From the NCBI GenBank assembly GCA_025093555.1, contig JAIWNF010000002.1, forward strand, positions 248,001 to 312,000: DNA of 64,000 nt, in the 5' to 3' direction. Source of the stretch: Circinella umbellata (taxonomy: Eukaryota; Mucoromycota; Mucoromycetes; Mucorales; Lichtheimiaceae). The position numbers and the translations under genes were made by a program. The notes below the pieces were generated by a model, which was not told the DNA's origin, searched no databases, and saw only the letters and a program-made list of their open reading frames with translations. This document shows positions 38,557-49,391 of the stretch, one piece after another (the stretch's first letter is position 1; each line of letters starts with the position of its first letter).

Positions 38557-39487
38557 CAGCGTTGGAAGTTAAATTTGGCGATGCAAAATAAAATTGAGCC
38601 ACAATTTTGAAAATGAGCCTAAATCTCCCAATTGAGCTACTTGAAGGAAATCGAGCCATCTATCTTGAAGTTGATCCATGCCGAGCAAATCCAAGCTGCA
38701 GATTTCCAAAAATGGCATGGTTATAATTTTGAGCCAAGAGAAGTTTAATACACACATAAATGTCATGTCAAAAAGAGACATTTTTTTTTGTTCTCAAATA
38801 TCTTAATTTATTTTACATTTGTTGGCATCATGGAAGACTGTAACACCACTGATAATAATATTAATATCATTGACGAAAGAATTGTTTTTATCCATTACAT
38901 ATTATATAGACTGGAAGGGCGCCGCAGGCACCAATTATAGAAACAAGATGGAGGCAAAAGAAAAAAAAGTTCAAGGAACCTACCAGTAACAATGATACAC
39001 CTTCATGTCAAATTCGAGGCCTGTACAATACAAAAAATGATATCAAAGTTGCGAAAATGATCAATTTAATTACGAGACTTTGAAGGCATGTCGATCAGTG
39101 TTGCTGCAAAAAAAGTTACTTTGTCTCATTCGACTACCAAACGACGAGTTAAACAACAGACCGAGGCATGCCAAAAATACTGGTACTAAATCAAAGCTTA
39201 CTGAAGAGCATACAGTTTTTATCTTTGAAAAGATCCATGAACGAACAACAATCAGCTGTAATGATGTCACTGGCTTACTTTGCCAACACTTTAAAGATTT
39301 GACCATCACCAGCCATGCTATTAACTACCATATGCGCAATAAATGTCATCTAACCTATAAACGAACTGTTCGCCAACTTGTTGCTCGTGATGATGATGTA
39401 ATTATATTACAATGGTACGACGCTGTATTAGCATGGATGGCACTTGGAATCAACTTCTTTTCTGTGTATGTGTTCATTGATGAGGCG
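38557..39487 (+). mobile_element. truncated Tc1/mariner-type transposon
   Basis: Begins after a TA (38555-38556) with CAGCGTTGGAAGTTAAATTTG and subterminal GAGCCA repeats, the same end as the fragment at 14168. The transposase remnant at about 39080-39487 keeps the helix-turn-helix part (KSKLTEEHTVFIFEKIHERT, INYHMRNKCHLTYKRTVRQL) and reaches the first catalytic Asp region (VYVFIDEA). There the frame is cut by the LTR fragment at 39488. The second and third catalytic acidic residues and the right TIR are missing. Sequence upstream of 39080 has stops and frameshifts, so the element is dead. Confidence 0.7.
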
Positions 39488-39562
39488 TGTTGTATCCAAC
39501 ACATATTATTCATAAAGAAAATTAATTGTCACTTTAATTATTAAAGTATAGCGTATCTTTAA
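39488..39562 (+). repeat. first 75 bp of an LTR (TGTTGTATCC family)
   Basis: Matches, with few differences, the first 75 bp of the 419-bp LTRs at 41137-40719 and 53346-52928 (both read on -). It interrupts the Tc1-like transposase and is itself cut by the T-run (antisense poly-A) of LINE copy B. The rest of this LTR copy is not found next to it. Confidence 0.75.
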
Positions 39563-41645
39563 TTTTTTTTTTGTATAAATTGTTTTTATTTATTGAGGTA
39601 ATTGAACCTCAATTTGAATGTGTGAATTATTAATGGATGGTGGAGATAAAGATGTAATTATATATGGGTAGTGGGAGATAAGATGTTGATAAAGTTGGCT
39701 AGCTATAAAGGTATTCCAGGGTAGGTTTTGAAAGATCGAACGCCAATGCATTGACCAGATAGTTTGTAATATGAGACCAACATGTGGTAAATGAGCAGAC
39801 CAATGGATGTTGTTAGTGGTAAAACGTAGGTGAAGAAGATCCCACAAGTGATCAGTAGAGAGTGGTGGGGCGGATGCTGATGTTGCTAAGGTTTGTTGCC
39901 AGAAAGCAAATATAAGAGGAAAATCCACAAAAAAATAGCGTACAGTATCCAGTTCAACCGTGCAGATGGGACAAATGTTAGTTGGATGTTTCTAGGGCAT
40001 GATATAATAGAGGTGAACTTTGTTAGATACCTGTTGTAAAATCAAATGCCACCAAGCGGTACGAGCACCATGAGGTACATCTAAACGCCAAAAGAGTTGC
40101 CAGTCCTTGGGTAACAAGATGGAGGTAATAACCTGGGAAGATCCTGGCGAGGAGGAAAGACTATCACGCCAAAATCAATGAAGTCGACCCAGTCCTACAT
40201 GTAAAACATTAATGTGCTGAGGAGCAACTCCTTGACTGGTTGTGAATGATCGTGGTGGTGGTAGTGTCCAGTTAGACATTGGAATTCGAGTTGGTGTTTC
40301 TGATGTTGGTAGTGATGAAGGTTGGCTATCTTGAAGCTCACAGTCAAGCGTGGAGTGTAGCTGAACATGGCCCAATATGACTTCAGAATGTAGACGAGTA
40401 ATAGTTGGAGGTATGCGCCCTAGTTGAGTGGGTTGTAAGATGGAAAGAGAGGTTGATGAAAAATTATATGCATCTGAAACAAGATAGCATGGTGATATTG
40501 GTGAAAAGTTGTTGTTATCGGATGTTGGTGTGATGATGGTGCAAAGTAAGAGGTAAATCCATTATAGCCGCTAATGGTGTCTGGTGTGGTTGTAGGAAGA
40601 GAAAATGGTGGTAAACGCGGAATAAGTTTAAGTAAGTGCACTAGATGGGGGAGTGGAGAGTACAAACATTGAAAGGAAGGAATGGTTAATAAGATAGTGT
40701 ATGGCAATGGTTGACCTGTGTTATATCAATAGAAATTTGTAAAATAAAAGAGACGTTAAAAAGTCAACGAGACCCAAAAGAACAATAATTGAACTGAAGT
40801 TTATTAAAATAAAATATTATCTCTATTTATATGAATCTTATTATTAGTGGGATATATTGATATGTGTATACATAAGATTTATATTGTCATGGCCGTGTGA
40901 ATTATGAATATAAGATTAATGATATTAAGATTAGACTTTGAGCGGTTGATGATATGATATATCTACACAGCTGTAATCTTATATCATTATAGAAGACGGA
41001 CTTCTGTGTTCTTATAAATCATGGTCCAAATAGAAAATACACGAAATGTCAGCAAAGCATAATTAAAGATACGCTATACTTTAATAATTAGAATGACAAA
41101 TAATTATCTTTATGAATAGTATGTGTTGGATACAACAACCTGTATAGATGTTAAATAATTGTTGTAGTAGTAGTAGAGTAATATATGAAGCTGGATGTTG
41201 AGTAGTTGAAGTAATAAAAAGGTGCTGTATGTATTTATGGTAGAGAACTGCATATTGGTCATGAAGATCTACTATAGCTAAATCATCTTGTGATTTAGAT
41301 GCATTGACATGACTCCAATGAGGATAGGAAAAAAAATTAAAAACATATTGTCGAACAAGACTGTTACACTTTTTAGGCCATGATGTCAGTACTATACACA
41401 CTTGTAAAACATGCCATAGTCGAGATAATAACAAAGAATTAGCAATAATTGATTTAGCAAGTACTGATAAGTGACGTTGTTGTAAGAAATCGACATGATG
41501 TTTAGTTTTGTTGTATAATGATTCCAAAAAGCCATCCAGTCGAGCCTAGAAGTGATATAAAGGGGAGCCAAGATATGTAAGTACATGTGGATTATGTTGA
41601 TCATGCCAGTGTGCTCCAAATGATTCCACTTCATGTTGGCCACAT
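39563..41645 (-). mobile_element. LINE copy B, RT C-terminal part to poly-A tail, split by a solo LTR
   Basis: Same family as the copy at 505-1246: the last about 40 bp match, ending in a poly-A read as T's at 39563-39571. The - strand RT thumb region is readable at about 41645-41143 (HVLTYLGSPLYHF, an in-frame TAG, then RHLSVLAKSIIANSLLLSRLW). It continues after the inserted LTR at 40713-39590 with several frameshifts. The zinc-binding motif is damaged: CPIC is kept, but the His and last Cys are replaced (RYFFVDF where copy A has RHLFMDC). The RT catalytic core is absent, so the copy is inactive. Confidence 0.75.
40719..41137 (-). repeat. solo LTR, 419 bp, with 5-bp target duplication
   Basis: Read on -, it starts TGTTGTATCCAACACATA and ends GATATAACA. 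It is flanked by ACCTG at 40714-40718 and 41138-41142, a 5-bp target-site duplication typical of LTR-retrotransposon integrase. Inside are a TATA-like CATATAAATAGAG and AATAAA near the 3' third. Excising it together with one ACCTG joins the two halves of the LINE. The second full copy, 52928-53346, has the same length. Confidence 0.92.
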
Positions 41646-43232
41646 GCAAAACATCTACGAGTTTCGCGTCCTGTATTGTTATTATGGCAATTATTACTTG
41701 GATAATTGCTGCGATGATTGTTTCGGTTTCCATTGTTGTTGAACTGATTATTGTTGCTATATTGGTTATTGTGGTTATTGTGTTTTTGGTGATTGTTGTA
41801 GCAAAAACGATGTTGATGATTGTAGTTGTTGTGGTGATGTTGTTGTCCGTATCATCGATTGTTGTTCCATTGGTTGTTTTGTTCGGCTGGCATTAGTTCT
41901 GTGTTGTTGGTGATAGTCGTATTGTTAGTGCTGTTAGGTGTTGCTGGTGTATAAGTTGGTAATGTCTGCCCTGATCGAGCCAATGCATATTCAACTTCAA
42001 TACAAATATTGATAGCTTCTTGTAGATTCGATGCACCACGCATGTAGATGGCTTCTTGTAACTTTCCGTGAACACAGTCACTGAAATAGTCAAGTTGAAG
42101 AACATCACTAAAAATTTCGTCATGGTGAAGCAGTTCAACAAACTTAGGTGCAAATTGACTCATTGGTGTTGTTCCTTGACATAAGAGTTTCAGTTCAGCA
42201 AGAGCAGCACGACTTGGTTCAGTTCCTCCTCCAAAATGTTGAAGAAACTGTTGTTTAAAGAGTTCAAAATTGTGTTGAACATCTGGGCAAGACCAGAAAA
42301 CCATTTGATAGCTGGGCCTTCTAGAACAGCATTCAATTCATCCAAACGTTCAGATTTTGAAAAACTTAAGAATCCACAAAGGCATGTGTATTTTTCAATC
42401 CATTGTTGTGCTGTAGCAGCAGTACCATTACTGAAAGAAGGTAGTTTAGTATGGCGGCGTCGTTCGATATAGATGTGGTCGATGGAGTGTTGGTTAGTTG
42501 TAGGAATTGGGTTTGTAATGGCAGTGGTGCTTGTTGTTGGTTTTTCTTGTTGTATATGTAATTTCAAAGTTGCTAATTCTCTGTGTAAGGCGTCAATCAT
42601 GGCAATGTCATTGTTGTTAGAATTATGAGAGCTGGTAGCATCACCTCCAGCTGGTACGGAAGCAATGGAGACAGGATTCAATATGAGGTTTATGATATCG
42701 TGCGTTAAGTGTGGGTCTCTATAGACGTCAATGGTAGGCCAGTGGTAATCGAGAATGAGTGTTTGTAGTGAGTTTCTGGCATGGTCGTGGAACCATTGGA
42801 TTTGTGATGCAACTGATTGGCATTCACCTTCATGTTTGGAATCAAGATCAGTAATTTCATTGAGTGCATTTTGTGCTAAGGTATGGTGTTCATTTATAAC
42901 AGGAAGGAGGAGAGATCGGTTAACTTGAGGAATCATTGGTAAGGTTTGTTCAATAGCAGCACTCGACCGGCGAGTGTGTTGCTATGATCAAGGCGAAGTT
43001 GACGTCCTTCTGCCAGGTAGAAAACAAAATCAGTATAACGGTTCTTGGCAGCTTGGAAGCCATAACGGAGAGTATCTTCGTCAGGTACAGAATCAGATGT
43101 GATATGAGACAAGGGTTCAGTGGTGGCAAAAGCAGATGGAGTATCATTAGGTGCACAGGCACTAAAAGTAGAACCAAAAGTAGGCGGTTGGATCACAGGA
43201 GCACCGGTAGGTATAGCAGGAGTAAGTGACAT
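41640..43232 (-). pseudogene. decayed Ty3-type gag
   Basis: Capsid-like gene of an LTR retrotransposon. From the ATG at 43232 it reads an Ala/Pro-rich N-terminus. A +1-type shift near 42960 and another near 42290 break the frame. The retrotrans-gag core is clear: KLPSFSNGTAATAQQWIEKY, LDELNAVLEGPAIKWFSGL and, after the shift, FELFKQQFLQHFGGG with QEAINICIEVEYALARSG. An Asn/His-rich linker and the start of a zinc knuckle (RRCFACGQHE) follow. The knuckle is not completed; the frame passes directly into LINE RT sequence at about 41640. No protease, RT or integrase of this element remains. A candidate 5' LTR remnant lies between 43273 and 43427, but its ends are not clear. Confidence 0.72.
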
Positions 43233-43466
43233 AATAATAAAAATAAAGATAACAGAAAAATAAAGAGATTGCTTCTCCACCAATTGTAATATAATAAATA
43301 GTATAAAAATAAAGTAGACTAAATGGGAATTAAGAGTACTTTATATCAAATCAATTGTCCTTTATTTTATTTAATAAACTGCTTATATTTATACTAATAA
43401 TTTATCCAAGAAATTCTTGGCAATATACACAACTACTTGTTATATTGTTCTGTCTTCTTTATTATC

Positions 43467-44500
43467 TTATTCTTGGTGGTGGTATATATTTCTTGGTTTG
43501 GTTGTGAGGTCATGTGACGTCGGAGTATTGCTTACACCCAGGGTAAGTTTCCAAAAGTTCTTCTGCAGACATACAGTTAATTTTTCTGCATAACGTTTAT
43601 GTTTCTCATCTGATCGTCGAACATGGCAGTTACATTGTTGATGTCCTTTAGTGTGGCAGTAATAACATTCCATATCAGTCATTTTAGGGCAGTCATCCTT
43701 TTTATAACCCTCTTTTTTGCAATAATGGCATAATGGAGGAGCAAGCATTCTTCCATAATGCTAGATACATGGCATCCCAGTTGTCAAAATAAATTTCATG
43801 GGTAAGAGGTTTGTAATAAGGTTCATTGGCGTCATTATTCATATCATCCACTGGAGGTGTGATGTCCAAAATAACTGTTACTTCGCCTTCATATAAATCA
43901 GTTGCAGAATCCACATAAACTCGGATTTGGCTAACCTTTCCATAGTGATGCATGGTATTTTTCAAACTTGCATGTAATAGTTCAGGCTCCATAAAAGGCA
44001 GTTCTTTGAAATTGACTTTAGTAATGTTTGCATCTACTGCAAGTGCTGGCATAGCAAGGTAGGTGTGGTTATGGTATAAGATACCATCATTAATTGCTTT
44101 TAGTTTTGCTGCTTCATCCCTAAATCTAACTTCAATGAGAAGTGCTTGAGTGTTATGAAATCTACCAATAGTGCATATACCAATAATGGGGCCAAGTTGC
44201 ATCATGATAGTTTGATAAGCTGCTTCTTTGGAAGGCAGGTTGGTGCTGAAATCAAAGATGACAGAGTTGGCATTGAGACTGTGAATAATATTTTCTGCTT
44301 GTTTTGCTCATCATGTTTGTTTGAATCCTTGCTCTGTAAAAAGTATGATGCTACGATTGTTTCCTTTATGAGTACTAACAATATCAGCCCAGGTGCATAT
44401 TCTTGCAGCTCCAGTGGCATGAGGAGTGTCTGCCATGAGCATTAGTTGTTGTTGGTGATGAGGTAGGTGGTGAGTGAGGATCGGTCATATCTCATTGATA
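43467..44500 (-). pseudogene. decayed LINE ORF1-like gene with two zinc knuckles
   Basis: Nucleic-acid-binding ORF1-type protein of a non-LTR element. Starting near 44490 (MTDPHSPPTSSP), it suffers a frameshift near 44430, an in-frame TGA near 44305 and another shift near 43735. The middle part is long and open (GIGICTIGRFHNTQALLIEV-type RNA-binding region, about 44205-43740). The C-terminal part has two knuckle motifs: CHYCKKEGYKKDDC, with Tyr instead of the third-ligand His, and an intact CYYCHTKGHQQCNC. It stops at 43467. It may be the 5' part of LINE copy B or a separate element. Confidence 0.65.
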
Positions 44501-44714
44501 ATTTGGTGTATTTGATAGATACAGTGTATGTTGATATAATCACTGTAGAAATATAGAATATATCTACATATTATTTAATGTATTACCCGATCAGAACATT
44601 ATCCACCTTATCAATAAATGAAATACCATATCATATAGTAGAAAGCACTATCATTAATATAGCCTAAGCTTAATAAAAAAAGATGTTATTCTAATATTCC
44701 AGATGGAATTGGTG
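44501..44714. other. AT-rich spacer
   Basis: No feature seen; I looked here for the missing remainder of the LTR cut at 39562 and did not find it. Confidence 0.4.
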
Positions 44715-47700
44715 GATCATCAAATGATTAAATGGAATATGACCGATCTTCTTACTTGAAGAGAGATAACTGTTAACAAAAAGGAAGCAGCTTGTGAAAA
44801 TTCCCCAATTCCAATTGTAGGTACCACTGTTTCACACTTTTGATAATGAATAAAATCACCATTTTTTGTCATTTTCAAGCCATATACTATAAGCTTTGAT
44901 CCATGAAACTGAGCACTGAGCACTTCAATAGATTCTATTATACAAGGATAAGGGAGTAATGTCTGGGTATAGAGTAATTGTTTTTCTGCCTAATTCTGGC
45001 CCTTGCTTGTTATCCAAAAGATCCTTTCCTAGTGTGTCTACAGGCTTGTCCTCATACATAAAAATGTTACCATAATACTTATTAAATACCAATAAATCAA
45101 CTTTGACCTCTTTTTTTTTTCTTTATCTTTTTCATTTTCTCTAAAAGCTTGATGGCAGCAGCATGACATTCAGTACTAAAGTAAATTACAGAACATGGTT
45201 AGCACATTTGTTACTAGTAAAACAAGGATTTTCTAGTTGAACAAATCTTACCATTTAGTTTGGTAAATATCATCACCAAGAAATACCAAATCGAAAACGT
45301 CGGAATAGACATTGATTTGGTACCATCCTTCATTATGTGTGTCGTTCTTCAAGTGTCCACTTTGCTATATAACAAACCTATTAATTTATAAACAATTCCT
45401 GTCAGCTTATCAATCATCCTCTAAAAACTACTCATGCTCGAAACTTACAATTTTGAGATGGCCAAAAAATAGATACTTTTGAAACCCTGGACCAGATATC
45501 AAAGGAATATCTTGTAGGATATTTTTAGCATCACCCATGGCAGATGCCTTAGAGAATTGCAAAAGGATATCCCATTCTTCCTTCTTGAGAGCAATTGTCA
45601 ATGGTACTTTTAACATTTTGCAGAGTTTCAGGAGGAACTTTTCGAATCTGTTGAGAAAGAAGCTATGTTGATAAACATCCAATTGATTTTGCTTTTTACT
45701 AAATTTATCACTGTAAATATAGTGTCATGTCAGCTCTTATGATTATTTGAAAAAAAAATATACAGCATTTAGGTAGATAAATTAAAATTTCAGTGTTTAA
45801 TACTTATAATGCTACACAAATCACTCGCACTTTATCAGATAGTTCCAAACCAGTAATATCTTCAGGTTGCAATCATTTTTACTTTTTCTGTTGCTGTATT
45901 GGTAATTCATCAAGTGACCTTTTCGAGGCATCCTTACTATTGCTACTTCTTAATGGTTCTAATAGTATATCATAATATTTATCCTTGTAAATATCCTTTT
46001 GTATCTTGTTGTTGTATATCGATTTTTCTTGCTTTTATTGAGAAATATTAAAATTAGCAAACAAGAATTGTATATATATATACATATATAGTATTTTTTT
46101 TGAAATATATAAAAACCTAACTAAGGTTAGATTATAGTTTACCATACATATAGGGTACAATTAAGTTAAATAGTTATTTTTATTATTTTTTAATCATATA
46201 TATTATATTTACAATGTTGCCATTCTTAAAATATTATCGAATTCATTAATATTTAATATTTTGTATAAAAACTTTTTGAAAAATTGAAATTGTATATTAC
46301 TTATATATATATAAAAAGAGCTTTTTATTTTAATATTTAAAAGATGATTATCAAATTATTTGTACCTCTTTTTATTCTGTTATACAATTTGTTATACAAT
46401 TTATGCTTTGTAAACTCATTATAATCTTCTACATTATACCCTGCAAATTTTAAAATTTCTTTCTCGTGTAATTCATTTATATTTTCCATATTATTGTAAA
46501 GTTCATTATCTTTTTTCATATTTAAAAAAAAATCTATTACTTATGCTTTTTTTGTTTCATAAATTTTTTCATTTTCGTCAATAATATAAAATATATCTTC
46601 CAATTTACAATTTTTATAATAATCATCAAAATATATTTCTTGAGAACAAGTGTTGCAATAATTAAAAATATTATATTTTTTATTATAATATAGTTTATCT
46701 GCTTCATCATTTATGTTACATATATAATTACATTTTTCACAATAGGATAGTATATGTTCTTTACAATATGAAAAATCATTTTCAACTTTTGTTTTACATG
46801 AATTATCTTTACATAAAACCAATAATAGTTATAAAATTCTTTTTCTAAATTATTTAAATTTTCATCAATATTTTTTAAAGTATTTATATGATTAGTGTAT
46901 TTTTTCTTGATGTTTTTTATTTTAATAGATTTTATTTTATTTTCTATTTTTTCTATATTTTTCATCATCATTTTCATCAAGAAATGTTTTATTATAATAA
47001 TTTAAAGTAAAATATAATTCTTTTATTGTTTTTATATTATATTCTTGGTATGTATTTAAAACAATTTCATTCTATTTTTTATATTTATATTATTCTTCTT
47101 TATAATTTATATTTTCATTTGAATCTTCACTGATATTTTCATCTACTTCTATATTATTACTATTATTTTTATTATACATTTTCTTTTTTTTTTCTTTCAA
47201 TAGAGATGTTTTTACATATTCTCTTTTTGTCATTGTTTTAATTTTAACAATTTTTTTCTGACTTTGAATATATGTCTGATAAAGTATAATTTAACCACCT
47301 AATATGTTACTTTCTTTTGCTTTTCATTGTAAATGGTAGTGACCACATTCAACTTCAACACTTCACCACACTTTTCCTTCAACCAGTTCATTTTGCACAA
47401 CAATCTCTTGTCAACACTTTTATATTCAGCAGCAAAAGATGAAAAATGTTCCTTGATTATGAGAATATCTTTTTTTTAATCATCAACCACATATCTTTTC
47501 AGAATAATGTTCATGATATCCATCAACTTCCACTGGTTGACATTGGTTCTTTCGAAATAATCATCAAAGATCTTGTATAATTCAGTTTTGCCTAAATTAT
47601 TTAGCCTAGATCAGTATATATACATATTTTTATAGATATCTATGACATTTAGAAAAGAAAAACCATTAAAAACACTTTTAATACCCACTTCTTCTAGCAG

Positions 47701-47930
47701 CAGAACTGCTGACATACCAGGATCTGCTTCAGAGGTAGCTGTAGTTATACAGAGGATCAGATGAAAGCAGTTGTGAAGGGATAAAATCAAAGCGCTGCAC
47801 GTTTCCTTAAATTAATTTCAAGTACAGCATGCACAAACCTCTTTTGCCTTTTGGGACACTTAGTTCTATAATCAGGGATAATAAAAGGATCAAAAACCCT
47901 TAGCAAAGCTATGAAGATCAATTCAACTTA
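44715..47930 (-). pseudogene. decayed multi-exon gene of unknown family, interrupted
   Basis: I do not recognise the family. Protein-like exons on - remain at 47930-47800 (VFDPFIIPDYRTKCPKRQKR), 47790-47610 (TTATSEADPGMSAVLLLEEV), 47590-47290 (LYKIFDDYFERTNVNQWKL, with an in-frame TAA), 45970-45770, 45700-45428 (LKKEEWDILLQFSKASAMGD) and 44935-44715 (VLSAQFHGSKLIVYGLKMTK). Possible splice sites flank some of them. Several stops and shifts show it is dead. Its composition is clearly less AT-rich than the block at 46.3-47.2 kb lying between its exons. The final domain resembles a C-terminal region I associate with lineage-expanded Mucorales genes; that is recollection, not proof. Confidence 0.5.
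46337..47233 (-). pseudogene. extremely AT-rich coding remnant with Cys cluster, foreign-looking
   Basis: On -, three consecutive broken frames are rich in Lys, Asn, Ile and Tyr: 47233-47092 (MTKREYVKTSLLKEKKKKMY), then 46980-46830 in another frame (coiled-coil-like, NHINTLKNIDENLNNLEKE) and 46822-46541. The last has ligands spaced as C-x4-C...YC-x2-H, then CEKC...C and CNTC. A further 60-codon frame, 46519-46337, follows (MENINELHEKEILKFAGYNV). Almost all codons end in A or T, unlike every other gene in the window. The C/H pattern resembles small zinc proteins common in large DNA viruses with AT-rich genomes; AT-rich linear plasmids are another possible source. No homology could be tested. 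It sits between exons of the decayed gene at 44.7-47.9 kb. Confidence 0.45.
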
Positions 47931-48029
47931 TAAATTATTCTAAGTGTTTGAATTTCTTCTAATTAAAAACAAATATAAAAAGTTAAAAGCTTTTTATCAC
48001 CTAAACCTCTAATAAAATTGCAATAGGGG

Positions 48030-48320
48030 TATTACAACACTAAATACCCCTCGAATTTTATCACCCCAGATACTTTTTCTCTTGCCTAAAAAGTATACAA
48101 AAACTCTACAATTCGTAAGTTTTTTAGCAACTTACAAAGTAAGAGGAGTAAAACCAATTCTCAAAGGTGATGGAATAGGGATCTAATCAATAACAATTAA
48201 TTTTACTGTAAACAGTAAATTAATTTTGTTATTTTATTAGATGTCGATCCAGTAGGTCTTGCTTAGGGAAGCATAGCTTCCTAAACATAATATTTATTAC
48301 ATAAATATTTATGTTTTAAA
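48030..48320. repeat. cluster of small perfect hairpins
   Basis: Consecutive inverted repeats: AGGGGTATT/AATACCCCT, ATACTTTTT/AAAAAGTAT, GTAAGTT/AACTTAC, AATTAATTTTACTGT/ACAGTAAATTAATT, GAAGC/GCTTC and AATATTTAT/ATAAATATT, each with a short loop and lying side by side in about 290 bp. There is no coding capacity. Similar short hairpins lie in the centres of the two foldback elements at 50.9-52.8 kb. Confidence 0.6.
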
Positions 48321-48464
48321 AAATTAAAAATAATTATAATGATTAAAAAAATTTAAAAATTAAATTTTTTTATTTTTTTATCTATTATATTTTTTTTTCA
48401 CCATACAAGTTATCAATAAACAATTATATGAGGATAATCAAAGATTATCTCTCATAATCTATTG

Positions 48465-49391
48465 TTATTGATTAACTCCCATAACAGATTCCAAAAAAAG
48501 TTGAGGATTAGGAGTCTCCATGGCACTGATAGTACTATGACTAACTAGAGGTATCTCCCACTGACAATCTGATTCTTCACTACCAAATGGATATTCATCA
48601 TCTTGATTATTATTATTATTACTATGAATTCCAGACTTACTTTCTAGTTCATCTTGTTCTTCCTCACGTTCAGTATATGCTGCCAAAACAACATTACCAG
48701 TAAGTCTTCCAGATCTTCTTCTCATAAGGCTGCCACTTGGCACTTGATCAGAACTAACCTGGGTGGATTCCAAGGCAGTTCTGGAGCTCGTTTCGGAAGG
48801 CGCAATAATATCAACTCTAGTACTTCTAGACCCACTGGCAGTAGGCCCAAAAGTACCATGGTTAACTATCTCCCCTCTCATGAAAACAGGGATAACTGGA
48901 GGAACATGATTGGGTACAATCTTCCTACCAATTCGTAGCTCATCAAGAGAGCAGACCTTGAACATTGGCTTGCCACTTCTTCTCGATCGAAGCACCTTTA
49001 CAAGAAATACCAAGACTGGAACATCAGTTGAACGAGCCAACAACCAGGGATGAGACATAGGAACTTGACCTGATCCAGATTCATGATAAGTCAAATTCGA
49101 ACAACCAGAACGTTTATTCAAATGACATTGATCACACCAATTACCATTCATACTCTCACCATCTACAATAACTGGGCGAAAGCTGTAACATACCTAATTC
49201 AAGCAGAAACATCTTTGACATACATTGCAAGGATGACGTTCTTGATAATCAATTTCAGGAGTTAACTTATTTGAACGAATCTTAATATAAGTATAGAGAT
49301 GAATGCGTCTATGTTCAAAATCACTAATAGATAAACTACCATTATGAGTTAAAGTAGTCATAGAAATGGCATCAGAAATAGTAGTAACCAT
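48465..49391 (-). CDS. unrecognised Cys-containing protein, possibly broken
   Basis: Function unknown. Reading from the ATG at 49391 there are 65 codons, an in-frame TAG at about 49194-49196, and then the same frame continues to TAA at 48465. With readthrough the product is about 308 residues. Cysteines fall in pairs around the stop: CNVCQRCFC, then VCYSFRPVIV, WCDQCHLNKRSGC. This looks like a zinc-binding module split by the nonsense codon. The C-terminal half is Ser/Glu/Asn-rich (EREEEQDELESKSG, then HSNNNNNQDDEYP). Base composition is less AT-rich than the flanks, which supports real coding. No intron of normal size removes the TAG. It lies in the transposon island, so it may be an element-borne gene. 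Confidence 0.5.

Noticed and set aside
39080..39544. Tc1-like frame continuing past 39487
   Set aside because: The last 19 codons are the LTR fragment read in frame by chance, not transposase.
43273..43427. 155-bp LTR upstream of the gag-like gene
   Set aside because: TATA- and AATAAA-like motifs fit, but the TG...CA ends and primer-binding site are not convincing and there is no second copy.
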